A stretch of 64,000 bases of DNA from Khoudiadiopia massiliensis (GTDB lineage: Bacteria > Bacillota > Clostridia > Tissierellales > Peptoniphilaceae). The DNA lies in NCBI GenBank assembly GCA_900290095.1, contig OKQS01000001.1:612431-676430 (forward strand), given 5' to 3'. Below the pieces are notes generated by a model. It was given only the letters and a program-made list of their open reading frames with translations, did no database searches and was not told the origin of the DNA. The position numbers were made by a program, and so were the translations under genes. Shown in pieces: positions 34,423 to 44,578 of this stretch; within the stretch, counting starts at the first letter, position 1, and each line of letters begins with the position of its first letter.

Positions 34423-35529
34423 TTAATTTTTATGTGTCTTATCAAGCCCGATTATATGCAGAATATATACAGGGGCCTTGATCCTGTCGGCAATGTACTT
34501 CTGCTTCCTGTACCAGCTTCTTAAGGTCTTGTTCTCCTCAACAACTATGCTGATCCTTTCAATATTATCTTCATTTTCCAAGCCTATAAGGTCGTCTATG
34601 CTCTCAAGAGAGCTGAATCCTGGCTTGGCCAGGACTATGTGGCCCTGTTTTGCCTCTGTGAGTTTTTGGAATTCTTTTCTATCCTCCTCTTTTTTCATGT
34701 TGAAAATGAATTGAAGGTCATTGACATCCCAGCTGTATTGGAAGGCATAGCGAATCCTGTTTCTGAAGAGATAGTAGCAGAATATGAGACCTATGGACAT
34801 GAAGGTTCCGCCTACCGCTCCTATGAAAGCCCAGATCTTTAGCGGCCTCGTCTTGATCTTTGAAATCTTTGCGTCTGAAGGCAGGTTGATCGGGGAGTTG
34901 GGATCCAGCTCCTCAGCATCCTTTCCACTTTCCGGCACTATTGGATATATATGTTCGGGTTCAATTGAGGGAGCCTTGAGGACCGTCATTGTGGTGTTGT
35001 TTGTCAAGGGCAAGCCCTTACTAAGGACATCAAATATATCTTTTGCCAAAACAAGATTATCTTTAGAGCTTTTTAAACAGTTTATATAGGCGGTTATTAC
35101 ATTGCTGACCTTGTCCCTATGGAAAAAAATTCCTCCCCTGCCCTCATATTTTTCAGCTATATGCATGTTTCTTTCATTTTCAGCCCATGTCCTTATGTCT
35201 TTCTCGAGTTCCGGGTGTTTGGCTGAAAACGCATCAAGATAATTATCCGAGCTGAAGTACTCGTCCAGGAAGGATGAGTTCATGAAATAGGTCCCGTCTT
35301 TTGTATATATGTAGAGAAGTTTAAAGGTGGCCGGATTGTTGGCATAGACGCTTTCCAGATAATCCAGAGCATCATTCTTTGAGACTTTTTCTGTCTGCGT
35401 TCCCTTCTTATTCTTAGCCATCCCGAAAGCTGTCATAGCACAGGCCATGATTACAATAGCAAGAATAACGAAAATAATCTTTTCTTTTATCATACGTATA
35501 AATTCTTTAATTATTGTGTTCAAGCTCAT
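34423..35529 (-). CDS. Wzz-like polysaccharide co-polymerase (chain-length determinant)
   Basis: 368 residues with the topology of Wzz/CapA proteins: one transmembrane helix near residues 15-37 (IIFVILAIVIMACAMTAFGMA), a long external alpha-rich segment, a second helix near 230-255 (IWAFIGAVGGTFMSIGLIF), and a cytoplasmic tail of about 110 residues. Sequence similarity to known Wzz is weak by eye; the call rests on topology and on its place directly after the polymerase, which it overlaps by 23 bases. The tail has no Walker A motif, so it is not a CapB-type kinase. Confidence 0.65.
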   Translation of the reverse strand: MSLNTIIKEFIRMIKEKIIFVILAIVIMACAMTAFGMAKNKKGTQTEKVSKNDALDYLESVYANNPATFKLLYIYTKDGTYFMNSSFLDEYFSSDNYLDAFSAKHPELEKDIRTWAENERNMHIAEKYEGRGGIFFHRDKVSNVITAYINCLKSSKDNLVLAKDIFDVLSKGLPLTNNTTMTVLKAPSIEPEHIYPIVPESGKDAEELDPNSPINLPSDAKISKIKTRPLKIWAFIGAVGGTFMSIGLIFCYYLFRNRIRYAFQYSWDVNDLQFIFNMKKEEDRKEFQKLTEAKQGHIVLAKPGFSSLESIDDLIGLENEDNIERISIVVEENKTLRSWYRKQKYIADRIKAPVYILHIIGLDKTHKN

Positions 35530-36787
35530 TCTTTTTCCTCATTTCCATTTCACTCACTTTTATGAAGCTTAGCATCAGGGCAAATACAACCCAGTGCCAT
35601 TCGATAGTCACCATGCTGGAAGATATCCCGCTGGTTAAAATAAAGCTCACAGCAAAGGCAATAAGGCCCCTGCAATCATTTTTATATTCAAGGTGTCTCC
35701 TCCGTTGGAAGAGGCAGAATATGATCAGGCCATAGGCGGCAATGTATGAAATAAAGCTTAGAATGCCTCCGCTGACCAGAATTTCTATAAACCAATTGTG
35801 CATTCTTATAACTTTTCTTGTCGGGAAGTATTTGAATGTTGACAAATAATACTCAACATTGCCTATGCCAATTCCCAATCCCCAACTCCGGGCCAAGTAT
35901 AATATACCGCTCTTGATAACATTGACCCTGATCTGCTCCGAGGATATGTAGCCATCCTGTGCTATAATCATATGTCTTTTGAGCATTTTTAACAATTTTA
36001 ACCCGCCGAAAAGGAAAATAAGCAGCAGGAAAATTCCTATGCAGATCCAGTACTTGTTTTTCCTTACATCAACGTGGAATTTATAGCGGGAGGCGACGAA
36101 AATTAAAATTAAGAGCAAGGATGACAGGACAGCCATTCTCGATGTTGACTTGGCTATCAGAAAAAAGGCCAATAGGTCCATAAGCAAAACCGGAATCAGC
36201 TTTTTGAGCTTAGTTTCCGGACTTATGTATCTGAAAGACAGGGCCAGATAGGCAACCAGGAGGGTTGCATAGTCGTTGCCGTTGGCAAAGATGGTGAAGG
36301 GTATCATGGGGTCATAGGTCGCCTTTGACCTATACAGGGCCTTATAAGCGGCATCGCTGAATAGATATGACTTGGTGAAATATTCATATAGTCCCATAAA
36401 GACCAGGACCCCCAGAAAAATCCACACCACATCCATGACCCGCCTCCAGGCCTTCATATCCTCAATAGTGAAAAAGAGAAGGCTTATTGCCATGAAGCCC
36501 AGAAAATAGAAATAGGCGGCTCTGAACCAGGCTTTCACATCCTTGGCCAAAATTATTGTCAGCAAGGAAATAAAAAAGAAAATAATAAAAATTATATATA
36601 TTTTTGTTGCTTGGAGCTTATTGTCCCAAACAAGCTTTTTTTTGTCCTGTATAATGCTTATCAAAAGCAAGGCAAGGCCCAAGAAAATCATAAGCCTATA
36701 TAAAGACATCTTTCCTATGCCCAGCGTTATGGCAAATTGAGTGCCTAAAAAAACTGAAGCCGATAGGATTGATGAAAATAGCGTCAT
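35507..36787 (-). CDS. O-antigen/capsule polymerase (Wzy/O-antigen ligase family)
   Basis: 426 residues with about 12 transmembrane segments. The typical external loop of the Wzy_C/O-antigen ligase family is visible around ARSWGLGIGIGNVEYYLST and RMHNWFIEILVSGGILSFI, where the His-Asn and following Gly are commonly conserved. It would polymerise flipped repeat units on the outer face. It lies between the flippase and the Wzz-like gene, the standard Wzx/Wzy arrangement. A ligase role is less likely in a Gram-positive organism. Confidence 0.82.
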   Translation of the reverse strand: MTLFSSILSASVFLGTQFAITLGIGKMSLYRLMIFLGLALLLISIIQDKKKLVWDNKLQATKIYIIFIIFFFISLLTIILAKDVKAWFRAAYFYFLGFMAISLLFFTIEDMKAWRRVMDVVWIFLGVLVFMGLYEYFTKSYLFSDAAYKALYRSKATYDPMIPFTIFANGNDYATLLVAYLALSFRYISPETKLKKLIPVLLMDLLAFFLIAKSTSRMAVLSSLLLILIFVASRYKFHVDVRKNKYWICIGIFLLLIFLFGGLKLLKMLKRHMIIAQDGYISSEQIRVNVIKSGILYLARSWGLGIGIGNVEYYLSTFKYFPTRKVIRMHNWFIEILVSGGILSFISYIAAYGLIIFCLFQRRRHLEYKNDCRGLIAFAVSFILTSGISSSMVTIEWHWVVFALMLSFIKVSEMEMRKKNELEHNN

Positions 36788-36843
36788 AATATATTCCCCT
36801 TGATCATTACTGCGGTCTTTAAAATATTAGAAATTGACCAAAC

Positions 36844-38256
36844 CTATCTGAAATCCCAATTACCCTCGCCCCGGCGTATATCCTTGGCTGTCTTTAATGT
36901 CGGCAGCTGAACTATCAGGGCTCCGGCAAAACATGCCGCTAAGACTAAATTCCTGCCGGCCAGGCCCAGGCCCAACCAGCTTCCGGAAAGCATCATCAGC
37001 AATATTGTTAAGAATTGCTTGGTCTGGCCTATCTTAAAGCCGCATAGGCTCGAGAAAAAGGTCCTGGCCAGGTAGAAAACCACGAATGAGATGGCGGTTG
37101 CCAGAGCGGCCCCCTCATATCCAATTCTAGGTGTTAATATCATATTTATCAAAAGTCCCGGTATAAAAGTTATTATACTTATCACTAAATTATAGTGACT
37201 CCTCCTCTGAAAGGTTATTCCGAGATTGGTGGTCTCCGACATTATAGTCATTATATGCCTCATTGCCAATAGGCCCAAAATTCCTTCCACCGCCCTATAC
37301 TGAGGCCCCAAGACCTTGCTGACAAGCGGGCTCATCCACATAAGGGCAAAATATATCAGTGTAAGAATTGCAAGCAGGGCATCGGCTATAAAAGAATAAT
37401 GCTTTATATCCTTGCCCTCCTCAAACCACCTCAAAGCTGTGGGCACCCAGAAGTTGGCGAAGGCCGTGGTGATCAGGCTGAATAGATTTACTATTGAAAG
37501 GCCTGCATTATAAATTCCCAGGTCCTCCTTGCTGGCGAAGGCATGGATAAAGATATTGTCTATGGTATTAAGGCCCGCCTGCAAGGCGATTACCAATATA
37601 AGGGGTACCCCGTATACCAGCATTCTCTTGAAGAGCTCCCTGTCTTTTTCAAAGGTTCTGAAATCAAAGAATTTTCTGAAACGATATAGGAGGACCAGGT
37701 CAACCGAAATATTGGCCAGGGTCAGGCCAAGGATTGGCCCATGGTAAGTCCTTATTCCGAATAAAAGGAACATGATGCTCAATATAAACACGGTCAATTT
37801 TATGGTTATGGCCATCTTTGAATAAGCCATGGCCCTTTCCTCCATCCTGATAATTAGGTAGATGAAGCGCTCAATGACCCCCATAAAGCACCATAGGCCA
37901 CCCAATATGACCATCAGACCCTCATCGGGCCTACCAAACATCCAGTTGGAAATTTGTGGCGAAAAAATCATTGACAGGATAAAAAAGCTCAATCCGCTTA
38001 TCAAGGGCAGGACTACAGCCTGCTGAAATATATGTACCTTTTTGTCAGATGTGTTGTATTCTCTCACAAAAGACTGGTCCAAGCCTATGCATAGGAAAAC
38101 CGGTATTTGAAAAATAAGGGTCTTAAAGAAACTGAACATCCCATAGTCGCTGCTTGTCATTAGCCTGGTCATTATCGGAATCTGGGCTACTGAAATAATA
38201 GCTCCGATAATCGGTCCCAAAGAGAAACCGGCCAGTCTCCTTAAAAATTCTTTCAT
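36844..38256 (-). CDS. Polysaccharide flippase (Wzx, MOP/MATE superfamily)
   Basis: 470 residues and about 14 transmembrane segments, starting with FSLGPIIGAIISVAQIPIMTRLMTS, which carries the usual N-terminal flippase pattern (…GxIxxxIxxxxPILTRLxxxxxYG). It moves undecaprenyl-linked repeat units across the membrane. The ATG at 38256 (MKEFLRRL) has GGAG six bases upstream, so I prefer it to the start four codons earlier. The Wzy gene follows 56 bases later. Confidence 0.9.
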   Translation of the reverse strand: MKEFLRRLAGFSLGPIIGAIISVAQIPIMTRLMTSSDYGMFSFFKTLIFQIPVFLCIGLDQSFVREYNTSDKKVHIFQQAVVLPLISGLSFFILSMIFSPQISNWMFGRPDEGLMVILGGLWCFMGVIERFIYLIIRMEERAMAYSKMAITIKLTVFILSIMFLLFGIRTYHGPILGLTLANISVDLVLLYRFRKFFDFRTFEKDRELFKRMLVYGVPLILVIALQAGLNTIDNIFIHAFASKEDLGIYNAGLSIVNLFSLITTAFANFWVPTALRWFEEGKDIKHYSFIADALLAILTLIYFALMWMSPLVSKVLGPQYRAVEGILGLLAMRHIMTIMSETTNLGITFQRRSHYNLVISIITFIPGLLINMILTPRIGYEGAALATAISFVVFYLARTFFSSLCGFKIGQTKQFLTILLMMLSGSWLGLGLAGRNLVLAACFAGALIVQLPTLKTAKDIRRGEGNWDFR

Positions 38257-38310
38257 AAAACTCTCCAAACACGGTCTATCCCGCTAAAGCTAACAAACCA
38301 TGACATTCTA

Positions 38311-39435
38311 TCACAAAAAGTCTTTATAGACTTCAATATACTCTTCGGTAATCCTGTCCCAGTCGAACTTTTTTGCCAATTCTATGCAGGCCCTTGACCT
38401 GGCCTCATAGTCATCCAGGGCCCTGACTATGGTTTGGGCAATCTGGGCCGGATCATTGTCATCCAGACCGAAGCCTGCCCTGCCCTCCTCAAACTGGCCG
38501 TCAAAGCCCTGGCCCTTGGTATATAGGACAGGTAAACCCCGGCTCATGGCCTCGGCGTAGACAAGGCCGAAGGTCTCCACATGGGAGGGCAGAATAAAGA
38601 GGTCATTGGACTCATAGAAGCTGATAAGCTCCTTCTTGCTTTTCTTATCTATCAAATTTACAAATGGGAAGGCCCGAAGTTTTTCAGCATAGTCCTCATT
38701 CTTCACAGGTCCCACTATTGTGTATTCAATATCATAGCCCTCATCCATTAAGATCTGGCCGGCAAGGCAGGCGGTAAGCAGGTTTTTCTGGGGCATTATC
38801 GTGGCCACCGAAAGGAGCTTTATCCTGCGGTTTTCCGGTTTTTTATGTGCCTGATCCGGCGGGTTTTGGAAAAATACGGGATCAATCCCATTAGGCATTA
38901 CAAGGCTCTTGGCCATAAGGTCCTGCCTCTTATCATGACTTATATACTTGTCAAAAAACATTTCTCTAGTGGCCGGTGACAGAAAGATTATCCTGGAGGC
39001 ATTTTCCAAGATTCTTCTGCCCAGGCCCCGTAAATAGACACGATATTTGAAAAAATAGGCATAGTCGGTTGACCTGACCGCTACAACATAGGGTATCCCC
39101 TTCTCCTTGTGGAGCCTATAGGCCAGGTATCCGTCAGAAAACAGGGTGTGGGCATGGACCAGGGCCGGCAAGTTATCCTCTTTATCAAGAAATTTCTTAA
39201 GACTTCCAAGAGTCTTTCCTTCTTTATAAAAGAAAAACAGCCTGTTCCAATTTTTATAGGTCAAAAAAGAGTGTATATATGGTTTATCAAATGGGGAATC
39301 GGATCCGGGCAGACCCTCTTCTTTCTTGCTGAAGTGAAATGCTTGCAGGGAAATTCCCTTATCAAGCAGCCTCCCCCAAAGCTCAATATATAGCTCAGTC
39401 CTGTTTGTGCAAATTTCTAAGACCCAATTATCCAT
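38311..39435 (-). CDS. Glycosyltransferase, GT-B fold (family 4)
   Basis: 374 residues from the ATG at 39435 (MDNWVLEICTNRT), with AAAGGA six bases upstream; 21 upstream codons are open but lack a ribosome binding site. The C-terminal donor domain has LLSVATIMPQKNL and a nucleotide-sugar motif near FILPSHVETFGLVYAEAMSRG. No membrane helix. It is the first gene of the polysaccharide locus, following an extended -10 at 39477-39485 and the CoA-transferase terminator. Donor and linkage are unknown. Confidence 0.88.
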   Translation of the reverse strand: MDNWVLEICTNRTELYIELWGRLLDKGISLQAFHFSKKEEGLPGSDSPFDKPYIHSFLTYKNWNRLFFFYKEGKTLGSLKKFLDKEDNLPALVHAHTLFSDGYLAYRLHKEKGIPYVVAVRSTDYAYFFKYRVYLRGLGRRILENASRIIFLSPATREMFFDKYISHDKRQDLMAKSLVMPNGIDPVFFQNPPDQAHKKPENRRIKLLSVATIMPQKNLLTACLAGQILMDEGYDIEYTIVGPVKNEDYAEKLRAFPFVNLIDKKSKKELISFYESNDLFILPSHVETFGLVYAEAMSRGLPVLYTKGQGFDGQFEEGRAGFGLDDNDPAQIAQTIVRALDDYEARSRACIELAKKFDWDRITEEYIEVYKDFL

Positions 39436-39476
39436 CCCAAATCCTTTCAAAACTTGCGCTATCTCATATATCGATA

Positions 39477-39485
39477 ATAATAGCA
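39477..39485 (-). promoter_or_regulatory. Candidate main promoter of the polysaccharide locus
   Basis: Minus strand TGCTATTAT, an extended -10 form, 42 bases before the first glycosyltransferase start. No -35 is apparent. Confidence 0.4.
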
Positions 39486-39512
39486 TATAAAAAGGCATGA
39501 ATTTTGAAGCTA

Positions 39513-39546
39513 AAAAGGAGCAATCCGAAAATCGATCGCTCCTTTT
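39513..39546 (-). terminator. Terminator of the CoA-transferase/thioesterase operon
   Basis: Arms AAAAGGAGC / GCTCCTTTT (9 bp) extended inside by three more pairs after one mismatch; on the minus strand the stem ends in a run of T. The sequence is nearly symmetric, so it could also work on the plus strand. Confidence 0.8.
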
Positions 39547-39606
39547 AATTCTTTATTTTATTAATTACGATTTGTCAAATATTGACAAGGCTCGGCACTT
39601 CAGAGC

Positions 39607-40959
39607 TTAACGCTTGTTGGACCTTCTCCAAATTCCCATCTGTTCAGCTTCTTTAATAAGCTGGTCCCTGAAATCCGGATGGGCCAAATTGATCAGACCC
39701 TCTGCTCTCTGCCACATTGACTTACCCTTCAAATTATAAATTCCATATTCCGTAGCAATGTAGCCGGTCGTTGTCCTTGGGTCCGTAACTGTGGATCCCT
39801 GGGGCAGGGTTGGAAGGATCCTGCTCATGACTTCTCCATTTTTGTTCTTGAAAGTGGATGAGAGGGCGATTATTGAAATCCCCCCTTCCGACAGATAGGC
39901 TCCCAACACGAAGTCAAGCTGTCCACCTGTACCTGAAATCTGCTTGCTTCCTGCAGACTCCCCGTTTACCTGGCCAAAGAGGTCAATGTTTACCGCATTA
40001 TTGATTGAGGTGAAGTTCTTCATCTGGGCACAGACTGCCGGATCGTTGACATAGTCAACAGGAGCCGCAATCATCTCGGGGTTGCGGTCAAGGAATTCAT
40101 ATAGGTCTTTTGTACCTGTAGAGAATGCAAACATCTGCTTGCCCGGATGGATTTCATTATATTTTCCTGTGATCTTACCCGCCTTGGTCATCTTCATCAT
40201 TGAGTCAACATACATCTCTGAATGGATGGATAGGTCCTTTAAATCCGACTGGGCTATCATGCTCCCGACAGCATTTGGCATTCCCCCTATCCCCAGCTGG
40301 AGGGTGGCCCTGTCACGGACGTAAGGCATTACAACTTCCGCTATCTTCTTATCCAGTTCTCCGGGTTCTGAATCCGGTATGGTATCCAGATCTGTGCTTG
40401 TTTCGATAACGGCATCGACATCTCTGATGTGGAGCATGTCTCCAAAGGCCCCGTTGACATAAGGCATCCTGTCATTGGCCTCGACCACTATCTTTTTAGC
40501 CCTCTGAATCAGTGACCAGCTGTGGGCAATGGAGGGTCCCATATTGAAATAGCCGAACTTGTCCATTCTTCCGGTCTGAATAAAGAGAACGTCTAATTCT
40601 TCCACATCCTCTTCCCGCCTATAATATTCGGGCAATTGAGCAAAACGCATGGGTGCGTGGAAAAGGACTCCCGGCCTTTTGACCTTCCTGTCATATCCCC
40701 CCATGTACCAAGAATTCCAAGTAAATACATCCCTATCCTCTTTTTCATTGGCTTCCATTATCGCCAAGGGGTGGAAAAGCAGATAACCTCTGACATTAAC
40801 ATCCTCAAGTTCATGGGCCCTGGCTGCCAATGCCTTGTCCAAAACAATTGGCATCTGAGAAGCGTGGGAATAATCCACCCAATCTCCGGATTTTACGATT
40901 TTTACAGCTTCTTCAGGGGTCGTCAATTTTTCTTTGTAGAGCTTTTCAAATGAGTTCAT
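39607..40959 (-). CDS. Acetyl-CoA hydrolase/transferase family CoA-transferase (butyryl-CoA:acetate type)
   Basis: 450 residues. It has LQLGIGGMPNAVGSMI, SIHSEMYVDSMMKM (the catalytic Glu is probably in HSEM) and ISGTGGQLDFVLGAYLS, the signatures of the 4-hydroxybutyrate/butyryl-CoA:acetate CoA-transferase group. It would exchange CoA between butyryl-CoA and acetate, the last step of butyrate formation in many anaerobes; 4-hydroxybutyrate or propionate are alternatives. It is 32 bases after the thioesterase gene with its own AAGGAAAGG site. No other butyrate-pathway gene is in the window. Confidence 0.85.
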   Translation of the reverse strand: MNSFEKLYKEKLTTPEEAVKIVKSGDWVDYSHASQMPIVLDKALAARAHELEDVNVRGYLLFHPLAIMEANEKEDRDVFTWNSWYMGGYDRKVKRPGVLFHAPMRFAQLPEYYRREEDVEELDVLFIQTGRMDKFGYFNMGPSIAHSWSLIQRAKKIVVEANDRMPYVNGAFGDMLHIRDVDAVIETSTDLDTIPDSEPGELDKKIAEVVMPYVRDRATLQLGIGGMPNAVGSMIAQSDLKDLSIHSEMYVDSMMKMTKAGKITGKYNEIHPGKQMFAFSTGTKDLYEFLDRNPEMIAAPVDYVNDPAVCAQMKNFTSINNAVNIDLFGQVNGESAGSKQISGTGGQLDFVLGAYLSEGGISIIALSSTFKNKNGEVMSRILPTLPQGSTVTDPRTTTGYIATEYGIYNLKGKSMWQRAEGLINLAHPDFRDQLIKEAEQMGIWRRSNKR

Positions 40960-40991
40960 AGAATATTCCCTTTCCTTAGACGGTTTTCTAA

Positions 40992-41390
40992 CTATTTGCC
41001 ATCATTTAACCTATACAGTTGAGCCCCGGCTATGCCTATTAATTCTCCATTGCATCTTAGCCTGCACTCTGCCACCATTATACTTCTTCCCTGCCTGACT
41101 ATCTTGGCTTCCGCATATACTTTTTCTCCTATTGGAGCGGCCTTCAGGAACCTGTAATTTACATCGGTAGTAACATAGTTATTGCAAGTCTTGTCAAAGG
41201 CCATTCCCATGGCGTGATCGGCTAAGGCCAGCATAAGCCCTCCATGAGCCATGTTCATCCTGTTAGATACTTCTTTCGTAATTATACATGAATAAACAGC
41301 CCTGCCTTCTTCCAAGATCTCCCTCTTAAAATTTAAATATTCTGAAAGACTGCTTTCCTTATTAAAATTTCCTTTTTCCATTTCCTTCAA
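40992..41390 (-). CDS. PaaI-like hotdog thioesterase
   Basis: 132 residues. Single hotdog domain with MNMAHGGLMLALADHAMGMA (HGG and the active-site Asp of the PaaI family) and ADHAMGMAFDKTCNNYVTTD. It hydrolyses acyl- or aryl-CoA thioesters; the substrate is not readable. The start is the TTG at 41390, with AAGGAG six bases upstream; the ATG three codons later is too near a weak AAGG. It forms an operon with the CoA-transferase, both acting on CoA thioesters. Confidence 0.85.
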   Translation of the reverse strand: MKEMEKGNFNKESSLSEYLNFKREILEEGRAVYSCIITKEVSNRMNMAHGGLMLALADHAMGMAFDKTCNNYVTTDVNYRFLKAAPIGEKVYAEAKIVRQGRSIMVAECRLRCNGELIGIAGAQLYRLNDGK

Positions 41391-41461
41391 AGCCGACTCC
41401 TTACTAACTATAAACTAAAAGTTTATTACCCAAACTGGATAAGAACAATTCAAAATCATAC

Positions 41462-41501
41462 TAAAAAAGTAAAAGATCCTTCCGTTTAATACGAAAGGAT
41501 C
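41462..41501 (-). terminator. Terminator of the opp operon
   Basis: Minus-strand hairpin GATCCTTTCGT-ATTAA-ACGGAAGGATC (11 bp with one G-T pair) followed by TTTTACTTTTTT, 31 bases past the oppF stop. Confidence 0.92.
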
Positions 41502-41532
41502 CCACTTTGATATCTTTGCAAGTATTTATTTC

Positions 41533-42513
41533 TTATAAAACTCCGCTTTTCTCTTTTTCAAGCTTCATATTTTTGTACTCTTCTTCATACTCAGCCTTTT
41601 CCCTATCATTCATGAAAACATAATGACCGGGAACCAGCTCTCTTAGTAGAGGTTTTTCCCCTGATAAGTCACGGTTTATGCTGTCATAAATTATAAGGTC
41701 TTTTGCCTTCTCAATTCTTGGATCCGGAATCGGAACCGACTGGAGAAGTGACCTTGTATACGGGTGCATGGGGAAAGCGAAAAGTTCCTCTGTCGGGGCC
41801 ATTTCCACTATTCTTCCGTTATGGATAACACCTATCCTGTCCGAGAAATACCTGACTACGGACAAGTCATGGGCAATGAAGAGATATGTGATTCCCTTCT
41901 CCCTCTTGAACTTATTCAGCAGATTCAAAACCTGGGCCCTGATGGAAACGTCAAGGGCTGAGATCGGCTCATCGGCAATTATGAATTCGGGCTCCATTAC
42001 TATTGAGCGGGCGATACCTATACGCTGACGCTGGCCGCCTGAAAATTCATGAGGATAACGTGACTTGTGCTCCGGCAGTAGTCCTACATCTTCAATAGCC
42101 TGAGTAATCTTCCTATCCCTCTCCTCTTTGCTGCTATAGAGATTAAAGTTGTCCAAGCCCTCGGCTACTATGAAGTCTATTGTTGCCCTTTCATTTAGTG
42201 AGGCTGCCGGATCCTGGAAGATCATCTGAATTTCTCTTATAAGCTCCCTATGCTCTTTTCTTCCCAGACCGCCGTTGATCTTGTGGCCCTTATATATTAT
42301 ATCTCCGCCCGAAGTCTCATTGAGGCCTATGATGGAACGTCCGATTGTAGTCTTTCCTGATCCCGATTCTCCAACAAGAGAAAAGGTCTCGCCTTTATTT
42401 ATATGAAAGTTAACGTCTTTTACAGCTCTGAACTTTTTCTTGTTATTATAGAATGTTACTTCGAGGTGCTTAACTTCCAGTAAAACTTCCTTATCTTTAG
42501 TGGCTTCTATCAC
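41533..42513 (-). CDS. oppF: Oligopeptide ABC transporter ATPase OppF (AmiF type)
   Basis: 326 residues. ABC ATPase with Walker [15 protein letters not shown], signature ..[16 protein letters not shown], Walker [14 protein letters not shown], and the C-terminal oligo_HPY region ([21 protein letters not shown]). It pairs with OppD to power peptide import. I start at the GTG at 42513 with GGGAGG eight bases upstream; the GTG three codons before it overlaps that site. It overlaps oppD by 17 bases and is the last gene of the operon. Confidence 0.93.
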   Translation of the reverse strand: MIEATKDKEVLLEVKHLEVTFYNNKKKFRAVKDVNFHINKGETFSLVGESGSGKTTIGRSIIGLNETSGGDIIYKGHKINGGLGRKEHRELIREIQMIFQDPAASLNERATIDFIVAEGLDNFNLYSSKEERDRKITQAIEDVGLLPEHKSRYPHEFSGGQRQRIGIARSIVMEPEFIIADEPISALDVSIRAQVLNLLNKFKREKGITYLFIAHDLSVVRYFSDRIGVIHNGRIVEMAPTEELFAFPMHPYTRSLLQSVPIPDPRIEKAKDLIIYDSINRDLSGEKPLLRELVPGHYVFMNDREKAEYEEEYKNMKLEKEKSGVL

Positions 42514-43579
42514 TGTAAACACCTCCCTTTGACGTTAATGCAACCATCTTCTCATGCAAACTCCGGATAACCTCAGGCTTTTCCACTTCAGGAGCCCTTG
42601 GATCCTCCAGCCAAGTCTTGGCATAGTGGGTATCCGTAATCTTGAACATGGGCGGCTCTTTGATAAAATCTATTGCCAATGAATAATGGTTACGAGGTGC
42701 GAAGGCATCCCCCACTATCTTATTATATAGAGAAGGAGGAGTCCCCGGTATGGCATAGAGGTCGCTTGCCTTGTCCCCCAGCTGGGGCAGGGAAGAAAGC
42801 AGTCCCCAAGTGTATGGGTGACGTGGATCGTAGAATATCTCTTCAATATTTCCATATTCTATAATCTGACCTGCATACATGACCGCAACCCTATCGGCAA
42901 CTTTAGCAACAACGCCCAGATCGTGCGTTATATATATGGTTGTGAAATTGAACTCGTGGCTGAGCTCTTTAATAAGCTCAATAATCTGTGCCTGAATGGT
43001 AACATCCAGCGCCGTTGTCGGCTCATCGCAAATCAAGACCTTGGGCTGGCAGGCCAGGGCAATGGCTATGACTATCCTCTGTCTCATGCCGCCTGAGAAC
43101 ATAAAGGGATACTCATCATATCTCTTCTCAGCGTCTTTTATACCGACCCTGTCCATAAGATCAACTGCTATGTCCTTGGCTTCTTCTTTGGATTTTCCCT
43201 GATGTTTTATTATAACTTCGGAAATCTGATATCCGATAGTTCTGACCGGGTCAAGTGATGTTAGAGGGTCCTGGAAAATCATGGCAATCTTTTTGCCTCT
43301 GATTTTTTCCCACTCACGATCTTCTTTTATTTTTGATATATCTCGATCTTCAAATATGATCTCACCATTCGAAATGGATCCGTTATTGTCCAACATACCG
43401 GTAAAAGTCTTGGTAAATACGGATTTTCCGGAGCCTGATTCACCGACTATGGCGATAACCTGGCCCTCTTCAAAGTCCAGACTTATATTTCTTATGGCTA
43501 CGAGTTCCCTGTCTCTAACCTTAAATTTTACTTCAAGATTTCGGACGGATATAACCGGATTCTTTTCCTGTTTTTCCAT
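42497..43579 (-). CDS. oppD: Oligopeptide ABC transporter ATPase OppD (AmiE type)
   Basis: 360 residues. Walker [17 protein letters not shown], signature [16 protein letters not shown], Walker [13 protein letters not shown], and a C-terminal oligo_HPY peptide-transporter domain ([19 protein letters not shown]). Partner of OppF below OppB/OppC. Eleven bases separate it from oppC, with a clear AAAGGAGGG ribosome binding site. Confidence 0.94.
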   Translation of the reverse strand: MEKQEKNPVISVRNLEVKFKVRDRELVAIRNISLDFEEGQVIAIVGESGSGKSVFTKTFTGMLDNNGSISNGEIIFEDRDISKIKEDREWEKIRGKKIAMIFQDPLTSLDPVRTIGYQISEVIIKHQGKSKEEAKDIAVDLMDRVGIKDAEKRYDEYPFMFSGGMRQRIVIAIALACQPKVLICDEPTTALDVTIQAQIIELIKELSHEFNFTTIYITHDLGVVAKVADRVAVMYAGQIIEYGNIEEIFYDPRHPYTWGLLSSLPQLGDKASDLYAIPGTPPSLYNKIVGDAFAPRNHYSLAIDFIKEPPMFKITDTHYAKTWLEDPRAPEVEKPEVIRSLHEKMVALTSKGGVYSDRSH

Positions 43580-43590
43580 TTTTCCCTCCT

Positions 43591-44577
43591 TTAAGCCATG
43601 TGGTTACGCGGGTCTGAAGCATCCGCTAAGGTCTGGCCTACAAGATATGTGGTAACCGAAATAAGAGCTGTGATTACCAGGGGTATGAGGAAGAGGTAAG
43701 GTGCCGATGTCATAAAATCGACGTTCTTCTGTACAATCCTGCCCAATGAAGCGTATTCCTCTGAAAGTCCCGTACCCAGGAAGGATAGGAAAACTTCAGT
43801 TGAAATAAAGGCCGGTATCAACCTGGATATTGAAGTCATTATTACCGAGATCAGGTAGGGGAAAATATTGTGGATCAATATCTTCTTTGTCGATGATCCC
43901 AGAGTTTTTGATGCAAGGTTGTACTCTCGATCACGTATGATCATTACCTGGACCCTGTAAAAATAGGCTTCTCCAACCCATGTCGTTACGGTCAAGGCAA
44001 ATATCAGCTGAGCCATACCTGATCCGAGTGCATATGACAAAACCATTACTATAAGGATGAAGGGGATATTTGAAATGACGTTATAGACTTCAATCATCAC
44101 CGCATCAACTCTTTTTGAAAAGCCCCACCACATACCTACTACCAATCCGATAACGGTTACTATGGCTGTTGATACAATGGAGACATATAGGCTGGTCTTG
44201 GCCCCGGCCCATACCTGGTTAAAGAGGTCCTGGCCCTTGTCATTGGTACCGAACAAGTGCTCAAGCGAAGGCGGTTTAAACCACTGGGACCTGTCGTTTA
44301 TGTTTTCAGCATCCATGTTGCTGAATCCTGATATTAAGGGCTGTATGAAAGACATAAGCAGTATTAAAACGAGAAGAATCAGCATGGCCACAGCCAGTTT
44401 TGAAGAAAAGAATTTCTTGAAAACATTGGACCAGTATGAGTATTCCGGTGCTTTTATTCTTTCAGACTCCACCTCATCTATTCTGTAAAAGGAGAAAAGT
44501 TCTTCATCGGTCTTCGCCTCTTCGGAAGTCGGCAAATGATGGTGAACGGTCATTTTATCCAATTCTTCATTTGTCAT
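43591..44577 (-). CDS. oppC: Oligopeptide ABC transporter permease OppC (AmiD type)
   Basis: 328 residues. A cytoplasmic N-terminal tail of about 55 residues, one transmembrane helix (AVAMLILLVLILLMSFI), an external segment, then five helices of the permease core. The coupling (EAA) loop is around YNLASKTLGSSTKKILIHNI. AGGAG precedes the ATG, one base after the oppB stop. Confidence 0.93.
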   Translation of the reverse strand: MTNEELDKMTVHHHLPTSEEAKTDEELFSFYRIDEVESERIKAPEYSYWSNVFKKFFSSKLAVAMLILLVLILLMSFIQPLISGFSNMDAENINDRSQWFKPPSLEHLFGTNDKGQDLFNQVWAGAKTSLYVSIVSTAIVTVIGLVVGMWWGFSKRVDAVMIEVYNVISNIPFILIVMVLSYALGSGMAQLIFALTVTTWVGEAYFYRVQVMIIRDREYNLASKTLGSSTKKILIHNIFPYLISVIMTSISRLIPAFISTEVFLSFLGTGLSEEYASLGRIVQKNVDFMTSAPYLFLIPLVITALISVTTYLVGQTLADASDPRNHMA

Positions 44578-44578
44578 C

